A stretch of DNA of 64,000 nt from Strigamia acuminata (Eukaryota; Arthropoda; Chilopoda; Geophilomorpha; Linotaeniidae), in assembly GCA_949358305.1 (NCBI GenBank), contig OX442319.1, forward strand, positions 4,216,001 to 4,280,000, given 5' to 3'. This document shows positions 10,878 to 28,764 of this stretch, in pieces. Within the stretch, counting starts at the first letter, position 1. Every line of letters begins with the position of its first letter. Both the position numbers and the translations under genes were made by a program. Under the pieces are notes generated by a model, which was not told where the DNA came from, ran no database searches, and saw nothing but the letters and a program-made list of their open reading frames with translations.

Positions 10878-11211
10878 TAGGATTTCGGTACCGGGAAACC
10901 CGGTGAGAAATCACGGTACGGGGAACCGGGAAATTTGAGAAAAACCAGTTCCGTTTCAATGACGAAAAACAGCCAGTTTTACCGTGGAAAACGGCTAAAA
11001 ATGGCCATTTTTTAGGAAAGACGACCATTTTTCACGAAAAATGGCCATTTTTACCATAAAAAATGGCTATAAATGGCTAAAGATGGCCATTCTTAACAGA
11101 AGATGGCCATTTTTCGTCGCCTTTCGCCTGATTTTTTTTAGTCCCGGGAGTACCGGCCATTTTGGTACCGGGAACCGGGAATTCCAAAAAGGCAGGAAAA
11201 CAGAAACCCTA
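10878..11211. mobile_element. hAT-like MITE family A, copy 1
   Basis: Terminal inverted repeats TAGGATTTCGG and, at the other end, AGAAACCCTA. Flanks TTAAGATT and GTAAGATT differ by one base and fit an 8-bp target-site duplication, the size made by hAT transposases. The interior is built of GGTACCGGGAA blocks and many ATGGCCATTTTT repeats. Related copies are at 15835-16221 and 17362-17911. No transposase frame, so it is non-autonomous. The superfamily call rests on duplication size only. Confidence 0.75.
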
Positions 11212-12610
11212 GTAAGATTAAGGCAGACTTGGCACAACAACCCGAATTCACATGTTTCAAGAACAATAATCCAGACATCTAACAGCGGATTGCTAGATTA
11301 CACAGAGATAACACTTTTAACACCAATTCGATCAAGCCGTAGTACTCCAAATAAAAGAAGTGCAAACATTTTTGCATCGAGAACTTAGTTAGAAGCGGAA
11401 AAAACAAATAACGAGCTTAAAACAAATTAACACACACACTGGACCAAAAAGATAAATATTAGCACGAAACGAGAACCAGAATAAACAACTAATGGGAACC
11501 AAACTTCTACCGTCCAAATAGGTAGTGTTTCCAATTACTAATCAACATACAATTTTGGATAAAATATAAATAAAAAACTTGAAGTCATATTTCTTCGATT
11601 CAAATAAGATGCACGTTTTCCCATAATAAATATCTCTAAAAACGGGGGGGTCTTAGATTTGCGAGTGCATTTTGAATCTTTGAATCAAAGTTGTTTTTTT
11701 CTGTTGGAGGTACTGCAATTAGTGTGCAACTTACGGCATTATGAATTATATACTGTAGAACTTGGGAAGTAAATTTTGTGGATAGTTTAACATTGAAACC
11801 AACAAGTTTGATAAAACCTAAAAATTCCAATTTTCTGTTTGCTTATTTATTATTTATTTTACCGATTTCTTCGGCTTATAATTGTAAATGCATTGTTTTG
11901 CCACTCTTGGCACTCTTGTGACATCATTAATCTCATCTTATGTTATCTTATGACTTTATTTTATAATTTACCAAAATTTTTATTTTAGCTTTTATCAAAC
12001 ATGTTGGTTATATTTTTAATTCTCCAGATATCAATGGCAAAATTCACTTTTAAGTTCCAAATAATTCATTATGTTAAGATTTCATTTACATTCTATCAAA
12101 AATTATACGTATGTTGATGTTAAATGAGGCACCCCATCGCAGCCTCGCTTTCACTTAAGGTAAGCTTGGTGGCATCTTCATGAACACTGCCATTTATAAA
12201 TATAATTTCAATCAAACATCAATAACCAAATTCCATTTGGCTAGAAAATTCCTTACAAAAATCTAATCCCACATTTTTTACCCAACTTAAATTTAACTTA
12301 AAAACAGGAGAATCAAAGGAGCCATGTTTTAGAATCCATTTGCAAACCACAAACAAAGAATCAGAAACCAAATGATGAACATGAATCACAAACTAAATGT
12401 CAGAAACCACATTTGATGACCGTGAATCACAAAACAATATTTTTCAAACTTGAGTATTTTCAGCAGCTTTTCCAAGCAAAATGTTTCTTTGAATTTTCAT
12501 CAACTTATTGGCAGAAAACACGTATTAGTTCAAAAATCACTTAATAAAGTTTCAGTTGTGACATTCACATTCGATAGTCCAATCAAGTTTTCCAATTCAT
12601 TATACCAAAA
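11212..12610. other. Intergenic, no gene seen
   Basis: AT-rich sequence downstream of nurim. A frame of about 60 codons just after the MITE looks weakly coding-like (TWHNNPNSHVSRTII) but has no start, acceptor or homologue I recognise. No RNA gene was detected by eye. Confidence 0.35.
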
Positions 12611-12618
12611 ATCGAAGA

Positions 12619-13492
12619 CTAAAACGAATTTTCGCCCCTACGCTTCCTAAGAAGTTGATATCGTTGATACGCGTAATCATTCTTGTCTATTGTAAAGAAT
12701 CCAAGCATGTAGAAAGTAAATACAACTGCCAAAACAAATCTGTCCAATGTCATGTGTGGATGGATCCAAAAAATGATTGAAAAACCAATAAAGCTGGGAT
12801 GCCTCATGTGTCTGTACAACGACTGCAATTCCTTGGTTTTCTTATTCATAGGGTCGGTCAAGCCATGACTGGAATACCAAATCTAAATTTAAAAAAGAAA
12901 TTAAATTAAATAAATATAAATTAATAAAATTAAAACTTTTCAATTTACTTGTTTCATTCCAAGCATTTCTCCCCAGTCCATCATGATGCAGCCGCTGAAT
13001 ACAATCATCCAGCCGAAATATTGCGTCGATGTCCACCAAAAAGCGTGATTTTGCCGCGTATCGAAAAACCAAAGTGCGCCGTAGTCCACAATCTGCCATT
13101 TTGTGATGAGTAGTTTCAAGGCCAAACTCGAACACAAAACATAAACTGATCTTTGGACAACTTCTAATCCAATTTTCATCACAAAATGCTTGAAAAATCT
13201 GCCAGCCATAAACGAATGTTGGAAAATGAAAAGGTAGACGTAGAATAAATTCCCACAAAGCGTCCACACGATGCTCGAATCTTAATAAAGAAATATAAAA
13301 TGAATTAGGCCTAAATTTTTCTTTGTTCGCGCCTGTCTCAAACTTACCGAATTTCAATTTATTGTAAAATCTATTTTCCATGTTGGGATTGTGTTGGTGC
13401 GACAAAAACTGTACTAGCGATGCAATCGTTGAAATTGTGAAGATAAACGCGGTAATGGCGAAAACGGATTGCCAAACTAATTTGAAACGCAT
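12619..13492 (-). CDS. NRM: Nurim-like inner nuclear membrane protein
   Basis: Three exons in phase: 13492-13348, 13280-12949 and 12882-12619, giving 246 residues, close to the roughly 260 of vertebrate nurim. The protein is a multi-pass membrane protein: an N-terminal hydrophobic segment (FAITAFIFTISTIASLV), then LYVYLF-type segments, then the conserved stretch QHSFMAGRFFK, the VDYGALWFFD region, and a C-terminal RHMRHPSFIGFSI followed by a Tyr/Arg-rich tail. The RHxRHPxF motif is shared by nurim and by isoprenylcysteine methyltransferases, so a methyltransferase-like relative is the alternative. By family knowledge nurim sits in the inner nuclear membrane and has no established reaction. 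ATG at 13492 is preferred; an in-frame ATG at 13519 would add nine mostly Arg residues. Both introns are 66-68 bp. Confidence 0.8.
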
Positions 13493-14144
13493 TTTAGACC
13501 TCCGTCGACGTCTGAACAACGACGGAACACCAACTTTCTTCGTTCAAAAATGGCAAATGGTAGCGACGTATATAGAGGGCGCTGTTGCTGTTACTGCAGC
13601 TAGGACTAAATTGAAAATGCCAATGTAAAATGCGAAAGTAAAACGAACAGTAAATTATAGAAAGTCGAGCGATTTTACTGCTTTTGTATCGTCAAGATGA
13701 ATCGTAAATGTGCTCGTAGAGCTGCATAAATAAATGGGAAAGTTAAAATTCGTAACATGGGGCATCATGCAGGAGTTATTGAACGTGGTGCACCATACCT
13801 TTTGATAAAAGCTGGCCAGAGTTTGAACTTCGTCTTTGAACCGTGGTTGAACAATTGTTTCTTGTATTTTATATCGTGTTGTTTATTGATTAAGAATAAA
13901 ATATGGAAACGACAAGGGTGTGGATGAAATTTCTACATTTATTTCGCAAAATAGAGATTCTCTAAAGGGTCGAAAAATAAAGGATCTCATTTTAGCGTTA
14001 CCATCGTTGGCGCGTCTTAAAAGGCGGCACATTTGAATTCCGTTTCGGGAGAAACGAGTTTATGGCTTATGGGATAGCAATCGGGGGTGCAGCAGGATTG
14101 TTAACAGGAACCATTTTTGAATTCTAAAATTTAAAAAAATTAAA
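13493..14144. other. Intergenic, nurim 5' side
   Basis: No further gene is recognisable. The 13.5-13.7 kb part must contain the nurim promoter if the transcript starts nearby, but no TATA element or initiator can be singled out. Confidence 0.3.
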
Positions 14145-14285
14145 ATGTCGAATGATTCTTGTGAGTTTATTGTATCTGTGCTTCGGATTGGTCGAGAAAT
14201 TTTCTGTTGAAGAATCGTTCTGTACCTATCTAATTGGAAAAGATTCTTTCTACTACGAGTAAAAAGGCTGTGTTTGCTCGTTTGT
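14145..14285. repeat. Dispersed repeat shared with 63284-63420
   Basis: About 140 bp containing CTTCGGATTGGT, GAGAAATTTTC and TATCTAAT matches 63284-63420 in the same orientation, with roughly one difference in five bases. The sequence immediately downstream (14305-14375, ATCGTTGAGG to GTTCACT) is in turn similar to 23325-23390. These look like modules of old composite elements. Confidence 0.6.
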
Positions 14286-14384
14286 AGACCCCGTAGAATA
14301 TTGCTCCAGTTTCCATCGTTGAGGTAGTGGTGTGAGCACGCGGGTTCACTCACGAGAAATTTGGTTTGAAATTTGAAATTTTCT

Positions 14385-14475
14385 GCTGTATTGTAAGACT
14401 GCATTCCCACATGAATGTTGCATTTACATTTTCTGTTGTATTGTAAGACCGCATTCCAAAATGGACGTGGCATTT
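14385..14475. repeat. Two-unit relative of the 10.5-kb degenerate satellite
   Basis: Two units share TTGTAAGACTGCATTCC and TTGTAAGACCGCATTCC, each followed by a GTTGCATTT or GTGGCATTT core. Read on the minus strand they resemble the units at 10500-10745. Confidence 0.5.
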
Positions 14476-15133
14476 TATCTGACTAATGTTAAAACTTAAA
14501 AAATCAAAATTAGTTTTGCAAAACCATATTTCTCCTTTGCTAGATGCAAACTCTAACAATAACCCTTCAATTACGAAATTACAAAAAAAAACATGACAAA
14601 CTTGATGTATTCGAATGATTAAAATTGATTTTTATTCACTGGAATGTTTGGAATACAGCTGCTACAAAAAGGAAACAACGAAGTGTTGATTAGGTCAACT
14701 AAATTTTCGTATGCAATAATCACTAATGCAAACTGACTCAGATTATTCAAAAATAATTGAGAGCAATAGCTGAAATTTGGAACAAAAATTAGAAATTTTG
14801 CTCGAATTGCTCTCTTTTCGATTAATTTATGTAACAAGTTTTTAGAAAAATATATAATAGACAAAATATAACAAAAATAAGAGAAAAAATAGTCACAGGT
14901 TTTGGGTGGTTTTATACAAATCAGCTACCGTTTACATTTCGTACGCATGATACTTTTAAGATGATTTCAAACCGTCAAGTGACAGAATTCTTGATTACCT
15001 TTAAATATTATGCAAAAAAAAATATCGTATAATGCAGAATACAAAACGAAAAAGTAAACCCAAAACAAGTATATATAAAAAATATTGCAACAAATAATTG
15101 GGAGGAAATGTTAAATTGCATTATTTAATGAGC

Positions 15134-22673
<7,540 letters not shown>

Positions 22674-23309
22674 TTTTGGTCTGAGTTTAGGTTTAATTCG
22701 TCGTCTATAAAATCTAACTACAAACACAACAAATCTCCAAAGGCAATCCAACTTAACGGTTGTGATTTATAAATCATAAAATGAAGTCATTAAATTTCAG
22801 ACGAGCACAAAACATAACAAAACTCGAAATAAAACAATAAAAATAAACTTACGGAAAAGGAAAATCTTGTAGCAACTAAGTGTGAATAATAAGATCAAGC
22901 AAAGTTTAAATCAAAGAATAAATTGTAGCAAAGCCATTCTGACAACAAACTAAGCGGAATGCATCTGCGACTATCGGTAGTTCTGCATCCGGGAGACGTA
23001 AGCACGTCTAATCATAGCTCTTCTCACAATTGGCCAATCACATCGCTCCATCTATCTTGGGTCACAGTCCAAGGACTGTATCGTGACTAAGTCCGCCCTC
23101 TATAAACAATGGAATTAAATTGATTCATTTCCTGTTGACGTAAGAACAAACGAATCAAAAGCACATGAGATGCCTCTAAACTGTAGGTAGAAGAGTGAAA
23201 TTAATGAAATTCAATAAGAGTCAATGAAATGTAGCTTTTGTTTAATGACGTCATCATTTCTCAGGAGATTATAGTTGACGTCGTTTCAGAGTTGTGTTGT
23301 ACTGACGTC

Positions 23310-23400
23310 ATAATTGACCCCATTTCGATCGTTGAGGCGGTGGTGCGAGCAAGCTGGTTCATTTAAGAGCAGTTTGCTTTGAGTTTTGAATGTGTATGTG
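23310..23400. repeat. Dispersed repeat shared with 14305-14375
   Basis: CGATCGTTGAGGCGGTGGTG followed by GAGCA and GTTCA recurs in diverged form at 14.3 kb. Part of a GC-richer block (23.3-24.2 kb) without a convincing gene. Confidence 0.5.
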
Positions 23401-23679
23401 ACCAGCTGCCCCTGCAGGCTGATCACTCGCCTGCAACGGAAGGCACTTACTGCAGTTCTCGCGTCTCTTGTGGAGCTGCTGGCCCTTGATCTACCAATCG
23501 GGCCCCGGAAGTGGGTGGGCCCTGTAGCGGTCCACGAGTTGTTCCAGCAGCAGCAAGGCAAACGGTCGCATTCCGACTGTCTCTCTTAACTGGCTGCGAC
23601 GACGACCCGAACTAGCGGCGTGGCGACTCTGTCGCCCACTGGGACCTGAGCGTCCGTAGAAGACCACATCCGTCCAACG

Positions 23680-24187
23680 TTCTCTGTGGACGTTGCGACG
23701 ACGTTTCGAAGACGAAACTCCGACCACGCGTGTCATGCGGCCAATGGCCACCGTTGCACACGATTTGATTAGGAATGGCTGCCATGCAGCCATCGCATTG
23801 GGAAATACACTGTGGGACACCTAAATCATACCCCTAGACAACAATAAAGCATAACAAACTAAACCATTGTGTCTCTTGTGTATTTCGGAGGTTGTTTTCA
23901 TCGTGTGTGTTGCGTCCAACGCCTCGTGGCTCTTCCCTGACCTCACATGTGTTCGGATACATGTGTTAGTGACGTCCGTCGTAAGTTTCTCTGTGAACTT
24001 TATGACGGAGCGACCGAAACAGCAATACCAACCACACGTGTCATGCGGTCTAATGGCCGCCGTCACACGTGGTCTGATTAGGGATGGCTGCCGTCACACG
24101 TAGTCTGATTAGGGATGGCTGCCATGCAGCCATCGCTTTGGGAAATGCACTGAGACACCCATCATATCCCTAGACAACAATGAGGCT
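23680..24187. repeat. Diverged direct duplication, about 170-200 bp units
   Basis: Unit 1 (23680-23850) and unit 2 (23989-24187) share CACGCGTGTCATGCGG-like, GGATGGCTGCCATGCAGCCA-like and CCTAGACAACAAT blocks in the same order. Unit 2 also contains a 31-bp internal tandem copy at 24061-24122. Confidence 0.75.
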
Positions 24188-24201
24188 AATAATATAATCG
24201 C

Positions 24202-24752
24202 AGCTGTGGAAAGCCTTGTTTCATTAAAGTTTCTAATGCAGTTTCTTCCGCTTTTTCGTTTGGTGTTTAGTTTTTGACGATCCGAGATTTCGTTCTCAAG
24301 ATATTTGCATTTTTCATCAATTTTTGTCCGAATTTTCCAAGTTTGAATTTTAGATTTTGTGGTAATTTTGTGGATTTCTTCAGCATTCCTTCAGTATTTT
24401 TCAAAAAATACCGCAATTTGTGGGACTGGTGCGGTACCTGTAACACTTTTTTGGTACCATACGACTTTACATTAGCCAAATCTAAAAAAATGTAGCAAAA
24501 TCTCACAAAATCAAGCAAAATCTCGTACTGGTACATCTGAAGAAATCTACAAAAGTACTATTGAAAAGATTCAAAAAGTACCACAAAATTCAGGAATGGC
24601 TAGTGCAATCAAACTTAGCGAATTCGGACAATGATTGATTAAAATCGCAAATATCTCGAGAACAAAAGCTCGGATCGTCAAAACTTAACACCAAACGAAA
24701 GAGCGGAAAGAACTGCACCAGAAACGTTAATTAAACAACCCTGCCCACAGCT
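24202..24752. mobile_element. Foldback element with arms over 150 bp
   Basis: The left arm (24202-24400) is the inverted complement of the right arm (24580-24752): AGCTGTGG, TTTCCGC-type, TTCGTTTGGTGTT, GACGATCCGAG and AAGATATTTGC blocks recur in mirrored order. No transposase frame. The right arm plus about 20 bp beyond it is also found alone at 32606-32746 inside VWA8. Confidence 0.8.
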
Positions 24753-24864
24753 AATGATTTATGTATATTTAATTGTGTGCGTGTATACATTTTTTTTAGA
24801 CAACCTTCATAACCCTCCTTGTTTTGCCGGGCCTGTTTTATGTGGGCCACCCGGTAGATCTACC

Positions 24865-25044
24865 ATTAATATTTCGGAAGAGAGTAATCAATACGACCGA
24901 ACCAAACACATCTTACGGAAATTCATGTTCGTCCGCGACAAAGTAGAGGTCAAGAATATTCGTATAAATTTTCTGTCTACCGAGATGTTAGCCGACCCGC
25001 TGACCAAACCACTTTCCGGGCAAAAGCTAATGGGAAAAAGCTAA
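24865..25044 (+). pseudogene. Copia-type pol C-terminal fragment
   Basis: The segment RTKHILRKFMFVRDKVE followed by LSTEMLADPLTKPLSGQKL is the characteristic C-terminus of Ty1/copia RNase H, where a His-bearing KHI motif leads to the ADxLTKPL motif. Only the end of pol remains, directly followed by the downstream LTR, so it is the 3' remnant of a Copia element truncated at its 5' side. Confidence 0.85.
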
Positions 25045-25148
25045 AGCCAAACTGTTTAAGATGGAACGGAAGACGTGAAAATTAGATAATGTCGTTTTAT
25101 GCTGAAGTTGTTCGTTTGTGTAGTTTTAACCACTAAAGAGGGGTTTTG

Positions 25149-25313
25149 TGATGTTTGTATTCAGTTAAAACTACACCACAAGGGGAATTATTTATGTTTG
25201 TGTTTGTTGTTGCTAAGGAATATTTTTGGAATCTGTCGTCTGCTATTTTTGATGTAAACAAGAAGACAGAATAAATGTGTTTGATGTTAAACTTTCAAAT
25301 ACAAGATCCATCA
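25149..25313 (+). repeat. Probable Copia 3' LTR
   Basis: It follows the Copia pol end by about 100 bp and a purine tract (AAAGAGGGG near 25135). It starts TGATG and ends CATCA, giving the TG..CA borders of an LTR within a 5-bp inverted repeat, and holds an AATAAA at about 25271. The exact left border is uncertain by a few bases. Confidence 0.55.
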
Positions 25314-25512
25314 TTTATTCACATATTTTTTACTAATTTTTACTTTTTAGAATTTTTTTCTTTTCTTTTCTCTCCAAGTCTTAGGTATTTTGAATTAAGG
25401 TTGAAAAAGAATAGTGAGAATTATTCTTCTATCTAATATTTTTTAATTTCTTTACATCTATATTAGAGGAACAATTCCACATAAGAATTTTTTCTATTCT
25501 ATAAATATTTTG

Positions 25513-25514
<2 letters not shown>

Positions 25515-25542
<28 letters not shown>
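25515..25542. repeat. (ATT)n microsatellite
   Basis: About nine ATT units in AT-rich intergenic DNA between the Copia LTR and LRR gene copy A. Confidence 0.9.
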
Positions 25543-25543
<1 letters not shown>

Positions 25544-25906
25544 AATTTATGTTTTTATCATGATCATTACATGTCAGGTTTTTTGATTTTAACTTGTAGT
25601 CTTCGATCAATCTGATTTAACAAATTTTAATTAACTAGCAAAAGTAAATTTCCTTTAAATGTGGTGAACCCATATAACCTGTAGTTTTGATGGTTTGGGA
25701 ATAATACGATGTTGAGTAAAACACCTTACTGTATAAGTTAAAAAAACAATGCGCTTGACTCTGATTGGTTGGCGCTACAATACCTCAATTTTGACATGAC
25801 AATACATAAACAAACAACCAATTCTAACGGTTAGCAATACCGAAAGTTGAAACAAATAACAAAACGGTCGTGACAAGTTAAAAACAGTAAAAGCCTTTAT
25901 TTAAAA

Positions 25907-27229
25907 TTATAAGTATTCAACTTGCAAATTCAAGTTTTTACGTTTAACATGATCGTTAATTACACGATAATCTGAATAGTCAATATTATTACACCTCCTA
26001 ATTCGTAACGTAGTCATCGGATTTGGTACGTCCAACAATTTTATGATGGAAGCAGAAGTAATCAAGTGGCATTTATGGAATCCTAAATATTCTAGCGCAT
26101 TCAACTCTGCAATAAGTTTTAAAATTAAATCGTCAGAAAGCATTGCACAATCACTAAAATACAATGTTTTTAAACTTTTACACTGTACAAATAACGTTTT
26201 CATTTGTTGTTCAGTCACGACTGCATTTTCACAGTTTAAATTCAGACGACGAAGGTTTTCCAATGGAGCATTAAAGGCATCACTTTCATCGCAAAACGTA
26301 CAACTACTTAATGATAACTCCTCCAACATTGGCCAAGTGCGATCAATAAGTCTAATATTCACCAGTGTAACTTCCTCCAGATGGAGAGCTTTCAATCGTT
26401 GTGGCCATATTACATTATTAAAATCCAAACGTTTGACGTTCAACGTCAAGTTTCTTAAATTTGGAAAATTTGTCGTCAGGATAGGGATATGTTCGATGTT
26501 CCTCATTGTAATAATTTTGATGGAATAGACAGACGACAGTTTCAGTGCGGCTAATTCAAGAAACATGTCGGACCATTGACGTGTACTAAGTTCAAACTCT
26601 TCTAAAAGTGGCAGTTGGTTGAGAACGAAGAAATGCCCCTCGGTTGTGGTTCTAGTTGCTGTAATATTCAACGAATTGAGCTTGTTGCAACGGCACAATG
26701 ACCGCAGTCCAATGTCAGTAAGCTTTGAGCAACGCCTCATGTTGAGCCGTTTCATCAGTGGACAATTCTTTCCAATTGCAGCAGCAATTTCATCCGTGCG
26801 TTCTTTTGTTCGACCCAAAAGGTTTAAATATTGAAGTTTCGGTAAATTCTGTAACAGATTGACAATGGATTCGGTTGGCAGTATTGGAGTGTTGGGGTAG
26901 TATGCCAAGCTTAAATGCACAAGGTTTATACAAGTTTGGCCAATTTTATCGAGTAGAGGAATGATGGAAATATCAAACTGATTCAAATGGTGTAGTGACA
27001 TGGTGCCCGGATGAATGAATGTTTTTGAAGGCAAACTTAGATTGGAATTTGCCAATTGGTGTAATTTGTATATCCAATTTATATACTTTGGTATACTTTC
27101 ATATACGTTATTAATAAGCACGGGCGGTAGATTTTCGACTTGATCTTGCATCGCTGGATCTTTAATTCGACTAGTCACCACTTTCAAACACAAATCTTCC
27201 AAACTCAAAGCGGATTTTCTGCGTGGCAT
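25907..27229 (-). CDS. LRR protein with BC-box/Cul2-box N-terminus, copy A
   Basis: Single exon, 440 residues from ATG at 27229 (MPRRKSALS) to TAA. Residues 9-18, SLEDLCLKVV, match the elongin BC-box pattern (S/T/A/P-L-x3-C-x3-aliphatic), and residues 34-42, LPPVLINNV, match the Cul2-box pattern (hydrophobic-P-x-x-hydrophobic). The rest is LRRs of the cysteine-containing type (NLVHLSLAYY, KLQYLNLLGR, MKRLNMRRCSKLTDIGL and so on). In ZYG11, ZER1 and LRR-1 this layout makes the substrate receptor of a Cullin-2 RING ubiquitin ligase. An F-box reading of the N-terminus fits less well. This is the only copy with both an intact frame and Leu at the Cul2-box start. Paralogs lie at 28.8-30.9, 41.8-43.1 and 50.6-51.9 kb with conserved 5' and 3' flanks. 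Confidence 0.8.
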   Translation of the reverse strand: MPRRKSALSLEDLCLKVVTSRIKDPAMQDQVENLPPVLINNVYESIPKYINWIYKLHQLANSNLSLPSKTFIHPGTMSLHHLNQFDISIIPLLDKIGQTCINLVHLSLAYYPNTPILPTESIVNLLQNLPKLQYLNLLGRTKERTDEIAAAIGKNCPLMKRLNMRRCSKLTDIGLRSLCRCNKLNSLNITATRTTTEGHFFVLNQLPLLEEFELSTRQWSDMFLELAALKLSSVYSIKIITMRNIEHIPILTTNFPNLRNLTLNVKRLDFNNVIWPQRLKALHLEEVTLVNIRLIDRTWPMLEELSLSSCTFCDESDAFNAPLENLRRLNLNCENAVVTEQQMKTLFVQCKSLKTLYFSDCAMLSDDLILKLIAELNALEYLGFHKCHLITSASIIKLLDVPNPMTTLRIRRCNNIDYSDYRVINDHVKRKNLNLQVEYL

Positions 27230-27412
27230 GTCGACTGTACTGGTCAAATGAAAATGATAATAGTCTATGCAACAAATTCTTTATATACGGGCATGTTAAC
27301 GACACGTGAACGCATCGTTTGTACGAATTTGGGCATAACGTCTACTGGACGGTATTGTCACATTATTGGCGATCAATATTCTTCATTTTATTTCTTCATT
27401 TCGATGGCAACA
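27230..27412 (-). promoter_or_regulatory. Conserved 5' flank of LRR copy A
   Basis: About 180 bp upstream of the ATG is conserved in all four LRR copies, including blocks AAATGAAAATGATAATAG, GGGCATGTTAACGACACGTG and CATCGTTTGTACGAATTTGG. It is probably the 5' UTR and core promoter carried along in each duplication. Copies A and D share a distal end (GGCAACAAAATAAC) that B and C lack. Confidence 0.55.
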
Positions 27413-27738
27413 AAATAACAACGCCCGACTGGTCACTGTCCTGATTCATTCCGTTACCATCAATCATCCCGACAGCATCCACACAAACCAAGCTACAAAA
27501 CACATCAAGTAACATGTGAAATCCGATCACTTTTTGAATCATGCGATGAACACCTGCCAGGATTTCATCGCGAACATTATAGGCTAAATCAGACGGTTTA
27601 TATTAAAGATTGTGAAATAAATTCACACATTTGGGTGTTACTTACGTAGTTTGTCGAAATAGGTGATCAGGTGTGGTGTGGTTCTCGTTCGAACGTCGTT
27701 CGTTTGTTGGGTCCGCCATTGGAGATATGCATCCGAAA
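27397..27738 (-). CDS. Unrecognised two-exon coding fragment
   Basis: An exon ending near 27655 (AYLQWRTQQTNDV through HLITYFDKL) joins in phase, across a 60-bp intron with GTAAGT and TTTAG borders, to one reading PYNVRDEILAGVHRMIQ and LLDVFCSLVCVDAVGMIDG, and stops at 27397. The phase agreement and protein-like composition support a real exon pair, but I recognise no family. Its 5' side meets the TTAA-flanked MITE at 27750, and its last codons overlap the conserved 5' flank of LRR copy A. It may be the truncated 3' end of a gene broken by these insertions. Divergence from copy A's promoter is not implied, since both lie on the minus strand. Confidence 0.4.
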
Positions 27739-27749
27739 ACGACTTTTAA

Positions 27750-28209
27750 CCTTCGGAGGCATAAGGGTGTGCCGTTCTGGTATAAGCCAGCACGGATTTA
27801 TGGACACTTTTCAGGTCAATTAGTGGAAGCGCTGTTTAGGTTTTTTGTAGTTCTTTACTAATTTTATAGAGGGCGCAATATGTTAATGCAATAATTGTGA
27901 ACTTTGAACCATCTGGTGGTGGTTTTAAACACTATCAGTAAATGCAAAAAAGCTGTTAACTGAAGCGCTCTTTACTAAAGCAGCAAAGCCTGTTTATAAG
28001 TTTTGCTGGAGTTTTAAGGGGCACCAATTTTGCAATTAGAATAACTAATTAAATAAATGATGAATCAATACAAATTTCACCTGAGATTTACTTTGTTATC
28101 AGATAAACAAAGTCACAAATTTTCAGCAAAAAAAATTCAAAGGAAAAAAAATTTTCCTATTCAAGAAAAAGCTTGTCCATAAATCCGTATAGCCTTATGC
28201 CTCCGAAGG
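27750..28209. mobile_element. piggyBac-like MITE (TTAA target)
   Basis: Ends CCTTCGGAGGCATAAGG and CCTTATGCCTCCGAAGG are perfect inverted repeats and extend further with mismatches (CGGATTTATGGACA). TTAA flanks both sides (27746-27749 and 28210-28213), the exact target of piggyBac transposases. 460 bp, no transposase. Confidence 0.85.
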
Positions 28210-28764
28210 TTAAGGCCTTGAGCTTTAATGTCTCCATTTTCTATTCTGCTTAAAATTTTCCAAGTTTTGTTTAGATTTGGTAGAGAAATTTTGGGTTGGT
28301 TTGGTTTGGTCTCATTTTGTGTTTACCTACTAAAAGTTGATGCCACAGAAGATAGTCTAAAGAATGTGACAAATAGCGGCTCACCACAAACAAATTTCAG
28401 AAATTCACCTAAATTGTTAGTTTTGTCGTGAAATTAGACAAAACTGAAAGTTTAGGTGAATTCATGGAACGTAGGCCCAAAGAGTTGTTCAATAGTCAGC
28501 AAGGCGAATGGTGCCTTTCCGTCCATCTCTCCTTCTGACTGAAACGGCGACCCAACTAATTTTTTTTTTAAAGAATTTAGCCAAAACAACCAAAAAAAAT
28601 CATTTTTAAATGTCCAAAATGTATGAAATTTGTATAAATTTTCTCAAATTTTACTATTTATGTATGCTTTTACATACAATAAATTAGCCTTTATTTAAAA
28701 AAAATGGTAATGCCGTTCTAAGATTTGAACCTGCAAATTCAAGTTTTTACATTTAACATGACGC

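Noticed and set aside
26043-26528. Plus-strand ORF of 161 codons opposite LRR copy A (also at 29802, 50728)
   Set aside because: It recurs at each LRR copy because it mirrors the conserved LRR coding strand; composition is not protein-like.
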